From: Desulfovibrionaceae bacterium
GTDB taxonomy: Bacteria; Desulfobacterota; Desulfovibrionia; Desulfovibrionales; Desulfovibrionaceae
Direction: 5' to 3'
DNA: 64,000 nucleotides
NCBI GenBank assembly: GCA_015709315.1
Contig: JACCQI010000013.1
Location: 1-64,000, forward strand
A program made the position numbers and the translations under genes. Positions 17,257-26,878 of the stretch are shown one piece after another. The notes under the pieces are model-generated. The model saw only the letters and a program-made list of their open reading frames with translations. It searched no databases and had not been told where the DNA came from. Each line of letters starts with the position of its first letter. Position 1 is the first letter of the stretch.

Positions 17257-19767
17257 ATGAGCATTAAGTACAAAATTATGTTGCCTTCGGCAGTGCTGGT
17301 GTTGCTGATAGGCTGCATTGGGATTTATTTGCTGACCGGACGGTTCGGCGAGTTGCGGACGTCTTTCGCCGAGATGCTTGTGGGCAATGCGGCCAAGACC
17401 CTGACATTGAATACCGAGGAGGCGGCGCTTCGAGCCCAGGAGGAGGCGGCCCTGTTCGGCCGGATGCCTTCCGTGATTCGGGCTTTTTCCCTGGCACACC
17501 AGGGGAATATCGCCGACGAGAGCGACCCGGTCGTGCAGAGCGCCCGCGAGACCCTGCGTGCCGATCTCAAGCCCGTTCTGGACGGGTATGAGAACGCGCT
17601 CGGCGAAAAGCTGCGGCTTCATTTCCATCTGCCCAACGGGCGCAGCTTGGCGCGCATGTGGCGCGGCAAGCAGGCCAAGCGCAACGGCAAGTGGGTGGAC
17701 GTATCGGACGACATATCCGGTTTCCGCAAGACCGTTCTGGACGTGAACCGCGACGGCAAACCCCGGCGCGGCATCGAGCCCGGCCGCAGCGGCTTCGCCA
17801 TTCGCGGACTGGTGGCGGTCAAGGACGAATCGGGCAGGCAACTCGGTTCGGTCGAGGTCCTCAAGAGCTACGAGGACGTCTTCAGGGTTTTCGAGGACGA
17901 CGAGGGCAGCTCCTATGCATTGTATATGGACGCCTCCCTGCTTTCGACCACCACCAATCTGCAGGACCCGGCGAAGTATCCCCTGGTCGGCCGGTCATTC
18001 GTCCACGTGACCGGCAAAGGAAAGGACGACCTGGATGCCGAGATCACGGAGGACCTGCTGCAAAAGGCGGAGAGCGGCCGGTTCGTCGCCCTTGCCGGGA
18101 ATTATGCCGTGGCCTACCTGCCGGTGGAGGACTATCAGGGCAAGCCCATCGGCGTGATCACCCTGGCCCGCGACATTTCGGCGCAGAACGCCATTCTGGA
18201 CAGCGCCGTGTTCCTGGTTTTGGTTCTCTTCGGCCTGGCCGTGCTCCTGCCCATGCTCTCCCTGCTCGGTGTCATGCGCCACGCCGTGTTCCGGCCCCTG
18301 GAAAAAATCCGCGCCCTGTCCGAGCGGGTGGCCCGCGGGGACCTGGACCAGGGCGAATCCGTGACCAGCCGCGACGAGATCGGCTCCATTCACCGTTCCG
18401 TCAGCCGCATTCCCGTCACTCTTTCCGAGCTTATCGAGGATTGCGAGACCACGGCCCGCGAGGTGGCGCACGGCATAGTCCGGTCCAGGGGCGACGTCGG
18501 CCGCTACGAGGGGGCCTACGCCCAGCTTATTCACAGCATGAACCGCGTGGCCGATACCTACACGGCGACCTTCGACTCCTTCCCGTTCCCGATTTTCACC
18601 GTGGACAGCAACCATAAGATTCTTTTCGTCAACCACAACGCCGGCGAGATCGCCGGCCGGGAGGTGGACGAGCTTATGGGCAAGTCGTGCGGCGAGGTGT
18701 TCAATACCGGCATCTGCGGGACAAAGGACTGCGTCTGCACGCGGGCAATGGAGGCCATGGAGCGGGTCGTCGGCACCACCCGGGGCAAGCTTGAATCGGG
18801 CGAGGTGGACATCAAGGGATACGCCAGCCCCCTTCGCGGCGAGAACGGCAAGGTGGTGGGCGCGCTTGAGGTCATCGTGGACCAGACCGATATTCTCGAT
18901 TCCCAGCGCAAGATGCAGCACGTGGCCGATCAGGCGGGCACGCTTTCCGAGCGCATGACATCCGCCTCGGAGCAGCTTTCCGTGAGCGTGGAGGATTCCC
19001 GCGAAGGCGCCGAGGAGCAGAGCGCTCGCGCCACGGAAACCGCGACGGCCATGGAGGAGATGAACGCCACCGTTCTGGAGGTGGCGCGCAACGCCAACGA
19101 GACCGCCCTGAACGCGGAGCAGGCCGAGGGCCAGGCCATGGCCGGGCACGATGTGGTGACCAAGGTGGTCGACTCGGTCAACGAGGTCAGCGAGCTGGCT
19201 TCCCGGCTCAAGGCCAACATGGGCGAGCTCGGCGGTCAGGTGGACGATATAGGCCGGGTCATGACCGTCATCAACGACATCGCCGACCAGACCAACCTCC
19301 TGGCGCTCAACGCGGCCATCGAGGCGGCCAGGGCGGGCGACGCCGGGCGCGGGTTCGCCGTGGTTGCCGACGAGGTCAGGAAGCTGGCCGAGAAGACCAT
19401 GGTTGCCACCACCGAGGTGGGCAGCGCCATCGGGGCCATCCAGGCCATGTCCCAGCGCAACGTCGCCGAGACCGACAAGGTGGCCTACGTGCTGGACACC
19501 TGCACGACCCTGGCCGAGGAGGCCGGCGACTCCCTGGCCGAAATCGTCAAATTCTCCCGCGGTTCCGTCCGGCAGGTGCAGGGCATCGCCGCGGCCGCGG
19601 AAGAGCAGTCGGCCACCTCGGAGCAGATCACCAGGGCCACGGAGGAAATGCACCGCATCTCCGAGAACACCACCCAGGCCATGACGCAGTCGGCGCAGGC
19701 CTGCCACGAATTGAACTCCATCGCCCAGGAACTCGACGGGCTCATCAACGAGCTCGGCTCCGCCTAG
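17257..19767 (+). CDS. Methyl-accepting chemotaxis protein, Cache + Cys-rich PAS
   Basis: The protein is 836 residues. A membrane segment at about residues 7-27 leads into a large periplasmic region to about 308. This resembles a double Cache sensor (LRLHFHLPNGRSLARMW, GFAIRGLVAV). A second membrane segment (VFLVLVLFGLAVLLPML) and a HAMP domain follow. Next is a PAS domain (FPFPIFTVDSNHKILFVNH) with a cysteine cluster SCGEVFNTGICGTKDCVC that could bind a metal or Fe-S centre. The C-terminal signalling domain has [23 protein letters not shown] precedes the ATG. The gene is monocistronic, with a strong terminator downstream. Confidence 0.92.
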   Translation: MSIKYKIMLPSAVLVLLIGCIGIYLLTGRFGELRTSFAEMLVGNAAKTLTLNTEEAALRAQEEAALFGRMPSVIRAFSLAHQGNIADESDPVVQSARETLRADLKPVLDGYENALGEKLRLHFHLPNGRSLARMWRGKQAKRNGKWVDVSDDISGFRKTVLDVNRDGKPRRGIEPGRSGFAIRGLVAVKDESGRQLGSVEVLKSYEDVFRVFEDDEGSSYALYMDASLLSTTTNLQDPAKYPLVGRSFVHVTGKGKDDLDAEITEDLLQKAESGRFVALAGNYAVAYLPVEDYQGKPIGVITLARDISAQNAILDSAVFLVLVLFGLAVLLPMLSLLGVMRHAVFRPLEKIRALSERVARGDLDQGESVTSRDEIGSIHRSVSRIPVTLSELIEDCETTAREVAHGIVRSRGDVGRYEGAYAQLIHSMNRVADTYTATFDSFPFPIFTVDSNHKILFVNHNAGEIAGREVDELMGKSCGEVFNTGICGTKDCVCTRAMEAMERVVGTTRGKLESGEVDIKGYASPLRGENGKVVGALEVIVDQTDILDSQRKMQHVADQAGTLSERMTSASEQLSVSVEDSREGAEEQSARATETATAMEEMNATVLEVARNANETALNAEQAEGQAMAGHDVVTKVVDSVNEVSELASRLKANMGELGGQVDDIGRVMTVINDIADQTNLLALNAAIEAARAGDAGRGFAVVADEVRKLAEKTMVATTEVGSAIGAIQAMSQRNVAETDKVAYVLDTCTTLAEEAGDSLAEIVKFSRGSVRQVQGIAAAAEEQSATSEQITRATEEMHRISENTTQAMTQSAQACHELNSIAQELDGLINELGSA

Positions 19768-19793
19768 CGGTTTGGGACGCGGTTTCCGCCAAC

Positions 19794-19842
19794 GCAAAAG
19801 GGGAAGGAAACGCCTTGAAAAACGGCTTTTCCTTCCCCTTTG
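19794..19842 (+). terminator. Terminator of the Cache/PAS chemoreceptor gene
   Basis: GCAAAAGGGGAAGGAAA pairs with TTTTCCTTCCCCTTTGC around an inner loop that itself holds a short CGCC/GGC pairing. It lies 27 bp after the stop. The U tract is weak, but the stem is about 17 bp. The rest of the gap to 20190 shows no gene; the frame open there is not protein-like. Confidence 0.7.
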
Positions 19843-20190
19843 CTTTCCCGGATTGTCCCGCGGCCCTTTTGGGAACAGGCCGTTGAACAGACGCTCCGGG
19901 CGGACGGCCGAGAGCCGCAACCCCAAGCATGCAGGCTATCTCATGGGGCGTGGGCCGAACGCCGGCAGGAAGGCAACGCCATCGGCGGCGCAAAGCAATC
20001 CGTCACGGCGGAATCAGGGACGGTCCGCATCCGCTCCGCTCGCTTTCCGGCGGCAGGGCCGAATTATTCGCGGAACGCGTTAACCCTTTCTTAACCTCGG
20101 CTGTTGTAGGGATTGGCTGGCTTTGGGCGGAATTCATTTTGCACCGCCCCGATCCCCGAAATGAATGCAATACGATTTCAAGGAGTCATG

Positions 20191-21357
20191 ATGCGCAAGG
20201 TCATTGCCGGTTTTCAGATATTTTTGTTTGCCGCCATGCTGGCTTTTCTCGTTGGTTGCAACGGGGACAAGGTCAGCGAGGCGGCGGAGCAAACCAAGCC
20301 CCAGGCCCCAGCCCTGCCGGTGGAGGTCCTCAAGATCAAGGCGACCCCGTACCGCCAGGTGATCGAACTTCCCGGGCGCATTTCCGCAGTCCGGGACGCC
20401 GAAGTCCGCGCCCGTGTGGCCGGAATTCTGCTGAGCCGCGATTTCGAGGAAGGAGCCTACGTGAAAAAAGGCCAGGTCCTGTTTCATATCGACCCGGCCC
20501 CGCTTCAGTCGGCTCTGGCCAAGGCCAAGGCATCTTTGGCAAAGGCCGAAGCGAGCATGGTGGACTACGAGGCGACCATGAATCGCTACCGCCCCCTGCT
20601 CAAGTCGGGCGTCATCAGCCAACAGGACTACGACACCGCCGCCGCCAACTACAAGGTCGCCAAGGCGGAGAAGGAAGCCGCTATTGCAGCAGTCAAGACC
20701 GCTGCCCTGGATCTCAGCTACGCCACGGTGGAGGCCCCCATTTCCGGCAAAATCGGCAAGGCCCTTGTCACGGAGGGGTCGCTGGTCGGCAAGAACGAGG
20801 CTACCTCTTTGGCCAAGATTCGTCAGCTTGATCCCATCTACGCCGACTTGAACCAGCCGGTGGCCGAATACCTCAAGGTGCGGACCGCCATGAACAAAAG
20901 CAAGGCTTCGGGACAAGAGCCTGAAGTCTCCGTCCATATCGAGAACATGGACTATACCGAGAAAGGGCGTTTGCTCTTCTCCGACGCATCCGTGGACGAG
21001 AGAACCGGCCAGGTCTCCCTGCGCTGTGAATTCCCCAACAAGGACGACATGCTTCTGCCCGGCATGTTCGTGCGTATCCTGATCAGGCTGGCCTCACAGG
21101 GCGAAGCGGTTTTCGTTCCCCAGCGGGCGGTTTCCATGTCCCAGACCGGAGGTTCCACCGTCTACGTGGTGGACGCCCAGAGCACGGCCCGTATCCGCCA
21201 GGTCAAAACCGGCGAGATGCAGGACAACCTGTGGCAGATCACGGAAGGTCTGCAACCGGACGACCTGGTGGTGGTCAACGGCCAGGGCAGGCTCAAGCCG
21301 GGCATGAAGGTCGTTCCGACGCAGGATGCCGATGGCGCAATAAGCGCACAGAACTGA
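20191..21357 (+). CDS. RND efflux periplasmic adaptor lipoprotein (AcrA/MexA type)
   Basis: The protein is 388 residues. The N-terminal signal ends in a lipobox-like tract LAFLVGCNGD, so Cys at about residue 22 is probably lipidated. The order is then: barrel-sandwich hybrid (ELPGRISAVRDAEVRARVAGILLSR), alpha-hairpin with coiled coil (about residues 90-170), second lipoyl half (DLSYATVEAPISGKIGKALV), beta barrel and membrane-proximal domain. It links the inner-membrane pump to an outer-membrane channel. AAGGAG lies five bases before the ATG at 20191; another ATG three bases upstream is too close. It heads an operon with the pump and a two-component system. Confidence 0.93.
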   Translation: MRKVIAGFQIFLFAAMLAFLVGCNGDKVSEAAEQTKPQAPALPVEVLKIKATPYRQVIELPGRISAVRDAEVRARVAGILLSRDFEEGAYVKKGQVLFHIDPAPLQSALAKAKASLAKAEASMVDYEATMNRYRPLLKSGVISQQDYDTAAANYKVAKAEKEAAIAAVKTAALDLSYATVEAPISGKIGKALVTEGSLVGKNEATSLAKIRQLDPIYADLNQPVAEYLKVRTAMNKSKASGQEPEVSVHIENMDYTEKGRLLFSDASVDERTGQVSLRCEFPNKDDMLLPGMFVRILIRLASQGEAVFVPQRAVSMSQTGGSTVYVVDAQSTARIRQVKTGEMQDNLWQITEGLQPDDLVVVNGQGRLKPGMKVVPTQDADGAISAQN

Positions 21358-21406
21358 TCAAGGCGCACTCCACACCATACTCTTGTAGCAAATTCAGGAA
21401 CGGTAA

Positions 21407-24400
21407 ATGTCTGATTTTTTTATCAACAGGCCCAATTTTGCCTGGGTCGTGGCCATTTTCATTTCACTTACGGGACTGCTGGCCATTCCTGCCATGCCCA
21501 TGGAAAAATATCCCCAGGTGGCCCCGCCGCAGATATCCATCCGGTTGGTTTATCCGGGTGCCTCCGCCTCCACCATCACCAATTCGGTCGTCAGCCAGAT
21601 CGAGGAGGAACTCAACGGGGCAAAGGGCCTTCTGTACTACGAGTCCACCAGTTATTCCAACGGCACGGCTGAGATTGTCGTCACCTTCCAGCCCGGGACC
21701 GACCCGGACTTTGCCCAGGTGGATGTCCAGAACAGGATATCCAACGCGGAATCCAGCCTTCCCCAAGAAGTGTTGGACCAGGGAATCGGGGTGGAGCAGG
21801 CCAGTTCCGGCTTTCTCATGGTCTATGCCCTGGTCTACGACGAGGAGAGCAAGGACAAGGATTCGCAAATCCTTGCGGACATTCTGGCCCGCAACGTGAA
21901 CAACGAAATTCGGCGCGTCGAAGGCGTGGGCAAGGTGCAGTTCTTTGGCGCTGAAAGCGCCATGCGGGTCTGGGTGAATCCGCAAAAACTGCTCGGCTAC
22001 GGATTGAGCATCGCGGATGTGAACCAAGCCATCCGGGCCCAGAACGTCCAGGTTCCGGCAGGCAGTTTCGGCTCCAGGCCGGGAGGTGGCGAGCAGGAAT
22101 TGAGCGCCACCCTGATGGTCCAGGGAATGATGCGCAACCCCGGAGAATTCGGCAACATCGTCCTGCGGGCCGATGTCGACGGCTCGGTGGTCCGGCTGTC
22201 CGACGTGGCCCGCATCGACGTCGGCCCGGAAAGCTACAACATGGAGGGACGGTTAAACGGATTGCCCACGGCAGGCGCCGCAGTGCAGTTGGCACCCGGC
22301 GGAAACGCCCTCGGCACGGTGGAGCGTGTCCGCGCGCGGCTGGATGAGATCCAGCAAACCCTGCCCGACGACGTCAAGGTGGTCATTCCCCTGGATACGT
22401 CCAAGTTCGTTTCCGTGGCCATCGAAAAAGTGGTTCACACATTGGTTGAAGCCGTGGTTCTGGTTTTCCTGGTCATGTTCCTTTTCCTCCAGAACTTCCG
22501 GTATACCCTGATCCCTTCCATCGTCGTCCCGGTCTGTCTCCTGGGCACGTTCGGAGTCATGTACGTGGTGGGCTTTTCCATCAACATGATGACCATGTTC
22601 GGCATGGTGCTGGCCATCGGCATTCTGGTGGATGACGCCATCGTCGTGGTGGAAAACGTGGAGCGGATCATGGCCACGGAGGGATTGCCTCCCAAGGAGG
22701 CCACCCTCAAGGCCATGAAGCAGATATCCGGGGCCATCGTGGGCATCACCCTGGTTTTGTCCGCCGTGTTCTTCCCCCTGGCCTTCATGAGCGGGTCCGT
22801 GGGCATCATCTATCGCCAATTCGCTGTCTCCGTGGCCGTTTCCATCCTCATATCGGGATTTTTGGCGTTGACCATGACCCCGGCGCTGTGCGCCTCGCTC
22901 CTGAAGCCCGTGGCCAAGGGCCACCACGAGGCCAAGATGGGCTTTTTCGGCTGGTTCAACCGCCGGTTCGAATCCCTCGGCAAGGGCTATCAGGAGCTGA
23001 CCGGGCACCTGGCGGGCCGGACCGGCCGGATGATGATCATCTATCTGATCCTTCTCGTTGCGTTGGGCTATGTCTATTTGCGGTTGCCGTCGGCTTTCGT
23101 CCCCACGGAAGACCAGGGCAACATGATGGTCAGCGTTCAGTTGCCTCCGGGCGCCACCTATTCGCGGACCCTGACTCAGTTGAAAAAGATGGAGCGGTAC
23201 TTCAACGCTTCTCCGACAGTGGAGAACGCCTTCTCCGTTGTGGGCTTCAGCTTTGCGGGGCAGGGACAAAACGCGGCCGCCGCCTTCCCCCAGTTCAAGG
23301 ATTGGTCGGAGCGCGGCAAGGGTGAGTCGGCCGAGGATGAAATCCGCAAGGCAAACATGTTTTTCTCCACCTTGGACGATGGGTTCGCCTTTGCCGTCAA
23401 CCCGGCGCCCATCGACGGCTTGGGCAACACCGGCGGCTTCGCCCTTCGGCTTGAAAACCGCGGGGGCGTTGATCGAAAGATTCTTGGCCAGGCGGCGGGA
23501 ATGATTCTGGAAAAGGCCAACGCCTCGCCGATCGTCGCCTACGCGCGGCTGGACGGGCTGCCCGACGCGCCGCAGCTTCGCCTGGAGATCGACCGCGAGA
23601 AGGCCGAGACCCTGGGGGTAAGCTTCAGCGCCATCAGCACGGTTTTGTCCAGCGCCTTCGGCTCCGCCACGGTCAGCGATTTCGACAACAACGGCCGGAT
23701 GCAGAAGGTCGTTGTCCAGGCGGACTCCCGCTACCGGCAGAGCCCGGAAAGCCTGAAGGCGCTTTACGTTGCCGGCGCTTCCGGCGATCAGGTCCCGCTG
23801 ACCTCGGTCATCAAGACCAAATGGGAGGTCGGACCGGTCCAGGAGGTGCGCTACAACGGCTATCCGAGCTACAGGATCACGGGCGGTCCGACTCCCGGAC
23901 ACAGCTCCGGCGAGGTTATGGCCGAGATGGAGCGTATCATGCAGGATCTGCCCAAGGGACTCGGATACGAGTGGACCGAACTCTCCTACCAGGAGAAGCA
24001 GGCCGGGTCCCAGGCCCCCCTTCTCTTCTCCCTGGCGCTGCTGGTGGTTTTTCTGCTACTGGTGGCCCTGTATGAAAGCTGGGCCATTCCCCTGTCGGTC
24101 ATGCTCATCGTGCCCATCGGGGCCCTGGGCGCGGTGGCCACGGTGGTCGTGCTGGGCATGAACAACGACGTGTACTTCAAGGTCGGCCTGATCACCATCA
24201 TCGGCCTGGCGGCCAAGAACGCCATTCTGATCGTCGAGTTCGCCAAGGAGTTGTACGCCCAGGGCATCGAGCTCAAGGATTCCGCGGTCCAGGCCGCCCG
24301 GCTGCGCTTCCGCCCGATCATCATGACCTCCATGGCCTTCATCCTGGGCGTCGTTCCCCTGGCCGTCGCCACGGGCGCGGGAGCGGCCAGCCAGCGGGCG

Positions 24401-24535
24401 CTCGGCACGGGCGTCATCGGCGGCATGCTGAGCGCCTCGGTGCTCGGCGTCATCTTCGCCCCGGTCTTTTTCGTCTGGGTGCTCGGACTGGCCGTGAAAA
24501 TCGCCGGCAGGAAGCGGGCCGCCGAGGAAAAGTAA
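21407..24535 (+). CDS. RND multidrug efflux transporter (AcrB/MexB type)
   Basis: The protein is 1042 residues, full length for a hydrophobe/amphiphile efflux RND pump. It opens with FFINRPNFAWVVAIFISLTGLLA and has two blocks of six membrane segments separated by large periplasmic loops. The proton-relay region in helix 4 reads GILVDDAIVVVENVER, with the Asp-Asp pair, and the helix-10 lysine is in GLAAKNAILIVEFA. It exports toxic organic compounds in exchange for protons. No TolC-type channel gene follows, so it must use one encoded elsewhere. It lies 49 bp after the adaptor. Confidence 0.96.
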   Translation: MSDFFINRPNFAWVVAIFISLTGLLAIPAMPMEKYPQVAPPQISIRLVYPGASASTITNSVVSQIEEELNGAKGLLYYESTSYSNGTAEIVVTFQPGTDPDFAQVDVQNRISNAESSLPQEVLDQGIGVEQASSGFLMVYALVYDEESKDKDSQILADILARNVNNEIRRVEGVGKVQFFGAESAMRVWVNPQKLLGYGLSIADVNQAIRAQNVQVPAGSFGSRPGGGEQELSATLMVQGMMRNPGEFGNIVLRADVDGSVVRLSDVARIDVGPESYNMEGRLNGLPTAGAAVQLAPGGNALGTVERVRARLDEIQQTLPDDVKVVIPLDTSKFVSVAIEKVVHTLVEAVVLVFLVMFLFLQNFRYTLIPSIVVPVCLLGTFGVMYVVGFSINMMTMFGMVLAIGILVDDAIVVVENVERIMATEGLPPKEATLKAMKQISGAIVGITLVLSAVFFPLAFMSGSVGIIYRQFAVSVAVSILISGFLALTMTPALCASLLKPVAKGHHEAKMGFFGWFNRRFESLGKGYQELTGHLAGRTGRMMIIYLILLVALGYVYLRLPSAFVPTEDQGNMMVSVQLPPGATYSRTLTQLKKMERYFNASPTVENAFSVVGFSFAGQGQNAAAAFPQFKDWSERGKGESAEDEIRKANMFFSTLDDGFAFAVNPAPIDGLGNTGGFALRLENRGGVDRKILGQAAGMILEKANASPIVAYARLDGLPDAPQLRLEIDREKAETLGVSFSAISTVLSSAFGSATVSDFDNNGRMQKVVVQADSRYRQSPESLKALYVAGASGDQVPLTSVIKTKWEVGPVQEVRYNGYPSYRITGGPTPGHSSGEVMAEMERIMQDLPKGLGYEWTELSYQEKQAGSQAPLLFSLALLVVFLLLVALYESWAIPLSVMLIVPIGALGAVATVVVLGMNNDVYFKVGLITIIGLAAKNAILIVEFAKELYAQGIELKDSAVQAARLRFRPIIMTSMAFILGVVPLAVATGAGAASQRALGTGVIGGMLSASVLGVIFAPVFFVWVLGLAVKIAGRKRAAEEK

Positions 24536-24606
24536 CGTTCAATCAATCCGCGAAACGCCTTGCCCGGTCTCCACGGGGACGACACGGGTGCCGGGAGGCG
24601 AGGGGG

Positions 24607-25296
24607 ATGGATGCCATGAACATATACGTACTGTTGGTCGAGGACGATCTTGATCTGGCCGCTTCTCTCGCGGAATATCTGGAACTGGAGGGCGTCACTT
24701 GCGACCACGCGGCCAACGGCGTCCACGGCCTGAAGCTGGCCAGGGAAAATCGATACGACGTACTGCTCCTCGACGTCATGCTCCCCAAGCTCGACGGCAT
24801 TGGACTTTGCGAAACCCTTCGGCGCGACGGCCTGGACACGCCCGTTCTGATGATCACCGCCAGGGACACCCTTGACGACAGGGTGGAGGGATTCGAGGCC
24901 GGAACGGACGACTATCTGGTCAAGCCGTTCGCCCTCAAGGAGTTGCTGCTTCGGGTCAAGGCCCTGGCCAGGCGGCGCAGCAACCAACCGCGAAAGTATC
25001 GTGTGGCGGACCTGGAGATCGACACCGAGAGCCGACGGGCGCACCGTGCCGGCGTGGCGCTGGCCCTCTCGCCCAAGGAATGGGCACTGCTGGAATACAT
25101 GGCCATGGCTTATCCGGGCATTGCCCTGCGCGACGAGATGATACGCGCGGTATGGGGCGAAGACCTGCCCGAGAGCAACAGCCTGAAAGTGCATATGCAC
25201 AAGCTCAGGCAAAAGGTGGACAAGCCGTTCAAGAGCAGCCTGATCCAGACGATACCCGGCGTCGGTTTTGTCCTCAGGGAAGAGTCCCGCGAATGA
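24607..25296 (+). CDS. OmpR/PhoB-family response regulator
   Basis: The protein is 229 residues. The receiver domain (about 1-120) has the acidic pair D13/D14, phospho-acceptor Asp56 (LLLDVMLPK) and Lys in LVKPFAL. The C-terminal winged-helix DNA-binding domain includes LSPKEWALLEYM and LKVHMHKLRQKVDKP. GGAGG stands eight bases before the ATG. It overlaps the kinase gene by four bases (ATGA) and follows the RND pump by 71 bp, so it probably controls the pump operon. The signal is unknown. Confidence 0.93.
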   Translation: MDAMNIYVLLVEDDLDLAASLAEYLELEGVTCDHAANGVHGLKLARENRYDVLLLDVMLPKLDGIGLCETLRRDGLDTPVLMITARDTLDDRVEGFEAGTDDYLVKPFALKELLLRVKALARRRSNQPRKYRVADLEIDTESRRAHRAGVALALSPKEWALLEYMAMAYPGIALRDEMIRAVWGEDLPESNSLKVHMHKLRQKVDKPFKSSLIQTIPGVGFVLREESRE

Positions 25297-26570
25297 AGTG
25301 TCGAAAAAGCATCAGGAGAATGGTCCTTGTCAGCTTCGTCCTCGTCAGCGTCGTGCTCGTCGTGGGGTATACGGTTTTCCTGAGGTCCTATCTGACCACG
25401 GGGATAGACCTTTTCCTGGAATTCCGCCTGGAGGAGGCCGCCTCCATATACCTGGAGCAGATGGACGCCGCTTCCGACGCTTCCCTTCCTCATTCCAAGG
25501 GCCTCATGGCCTATACCGATTACGATGCATTGCCTTCACTCATAACCGACACCTTCACCGCCGAAGAGCTTGGGAAAATCCGTTTCGCCCAATGCAGCGC
25601 GGGCAAAGTGCATTACAAGCTCCACAGATTCCGGAAGCCGGACGGGAGTGACGCGTACATGGTGCTCCATCTCCTTGAAGGCACGATCTCGAAGGAGGCC
25701 CGCCGGCGGTTTGACCGCTATCACCTGTACACTCCCGTCACGGCGGGGCTGGTCGTCATAGGCGTCATTCTGGCCCTGGGCTACTGGGTCTTCTTCAAGC
25801 TCCTCGCCCGACCGGTCGAGGAACTGCATGAGTGGGTCATGGGACTCAAGACGGACACCCTGGAAAGCGACATTCGGGAGTTCAAATACGACGAGCTGAA
25901 TCAAATCGCCGCATTGATCCGCTCCACATCCCAGCGGCTGATCGCCGGCGCGGAAAGGGAAAAACGATTCCAGCGATATGCCAGCCATGAACTCAGGACT
26001 CCCATCGCCGTCCTTCAGAACAATCTGGAACTGATGCAGATGCAGGGAGTCACGGAAGACATCCGCTTCCACGCCTCCTGGGAGCGCATGAACAAAGCCG
26101 TGAGAAACATGCGTCACCTGACCTCTTCCCTCCTGTGGGTGTCCCGCGACATGGACCGACCCGTCCCCAGGGAGGAGATATCGCTTGACCGCCTCATTCC
26201 CGAGATCATCGATGAAAACGCCTACCTGCTGGTGGGAAAGGGCATCAACCTGCGCACCGACTTTCGTTCCGGCGTCATTGCGGGGCACCAGGTTTTGGTC
26301 CGCATCATCGTGGGCAACCTCATCCGCAACGCGTTCCAGCACTCCTATGAAGGCGAAGTGTCCATCATGGCCGGACCGGAAGGGATGGTCATCGTCAACG
26401 ACTTGTCCGGCGAAGATTCCGAGGGAACCACCGGATACGGCCTGGGCCTCCAACTCAGCGAGCAGCTGGTGGACAAACTGGGCTGGTCCATCCGTATCGA
26501 CAAAATGTCCGGGAAGTTCTCGGTGCGTTTGGATTTTTCATCACCTCCCGCTGCCGGTCACGCGGACTAG
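25293..26570 (+). CDS. Sensor histidine kinase of the RND operon
   Basis: The protein is 425 residues. A first membrane segment (about 11-32), a periplasmic sensor of about 115 residues and a second membrane segment (VTAGLVVIGVILALGYWVFF) precede a HAMP-like linker. The HisKA box YASHELRTPIAV carries phospho-acceptor His232. The ATPase domain has an N-box (GNLIRNAFQHS) and a G-box (TGYGLGLQL) but is short, and the F-box is weak. Its start overlaps the regulator stop, so the pair is translationally coupled. Confidence 0.9.
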   Translation: MKCRKSIRRMVLVSFVLVSVVLVVGYTVFLRSYLTTGIDLFLEFRLEEAASIYLEQMDAASDASLPHSKGLMAYTDYDALPSLITDTFTAEELGKIRFAQCSAGKVHYKLHRFRKPDGSDAYMVLHLLEGTISKEARRRFDRYHLYTPVTAGLVVIGVILALGYWVFFKLLARPVEELHEWVMGLKTDTLESDIREFKYDELNQIAALIRSTSQRLIAGAEREKRFQRYASHELRTPIAVLQNNLELMQMQGVTEDIRFHASWERMNKAVRNMRHLTSSLLWVSRDMDRPVPREEISLDRLIPEIIDENAYLLVGKGINLRTDFRSGVIAGHQVLVRIIVGNLIRNAFQHSYEGEVSIMAGPEGMVIVNDLSGEDSEGTTGYGLGLQLSEQLVDKLGWSIRIDKMSGKFSVRLDFSSPPAAGHAD

Positions 26571-26646
26571 GACAAAGGGGTATCCCTTGAGCCGGAGTCG
26601 GCCCCGCCGTTTCTCTCGCCGTCTCCCGCGTGGATGACGGCCCTGT

Positions 26647-26750
26647 TTGCGTCACGCCCGCGGGAAAACCGGCGGAAGGGCTGAAATCGTCCAGCCGGAG
26701 CTTGCGCCAAGGTTTCCTGGCGTCATATGGCAGGGCATGTCCGCCGGATA
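26647..26750 (-). repeat. Dispersed intergenic repeat, copy A
   Basis: This roughly 100-bp sequence begins TTGCGTCACGC and ends near CCGCCGG. It is shared with copies at 36455 and 42457. Inside, CCGGC pairs with GCCGG around a region that includes GAAATC. In the other copies the closing pairs change on both sides, which keeps the stem. The strand is not determined. Copy A sits directly upstream of the terminator of the tRNA pair. Confidence 0.6.
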
Positions 26751-26756
26751 AAGGAA

Positions 26757-26785
26757 AAGGCCTTACGCAGCGTGCGTAAGGCCTT
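26757..26785 (-). terminator. Terminator of the tRNA pair
   Basis: AAGGCCTTACGCA pairs perfectly with TGCGTAAGGCCTT around a three-base loop and is followed by TTCCTTTATC on the minus strand. Almost the same hairpin follows the broken tRNA-Glu copies at 37365 and 52516, which shows that those copies derive from this locus. Confidence 0.85.
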
Positions 26786-26794
26786 GTATTTCCT

Positions 26795-26872
26795 TGGCGT
26801 CCCAAAGGGGATTTGAACCCCTGTCAACGGCGTGAAAGGCCGCCGTCCTGGACCAGGCTAGACGATGGGGAC
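26795..26872 (-). tRNA. tRNA-Glu (anticodon UUC), copy 2, with acceptor mismatch
   Basis: This copy matches copy 1 in anticodon, D-arm and T-arm, with a few changes. In the acceptor stem the 3' strand reads TTGGGAC instead of TGGGGAC, so base 6 (C) faces U67, a mismatch. The D-, anticodon- and T-stems are intact. It could still be functional, but a C-U mismatch is unusual. It is the second of two tRNA genes in one transcript, followed by a terminator. It is also the likely original attachment site of the array to its right. Confidence 0.85.
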
Positions 26873-26878
26873 GCAGAT

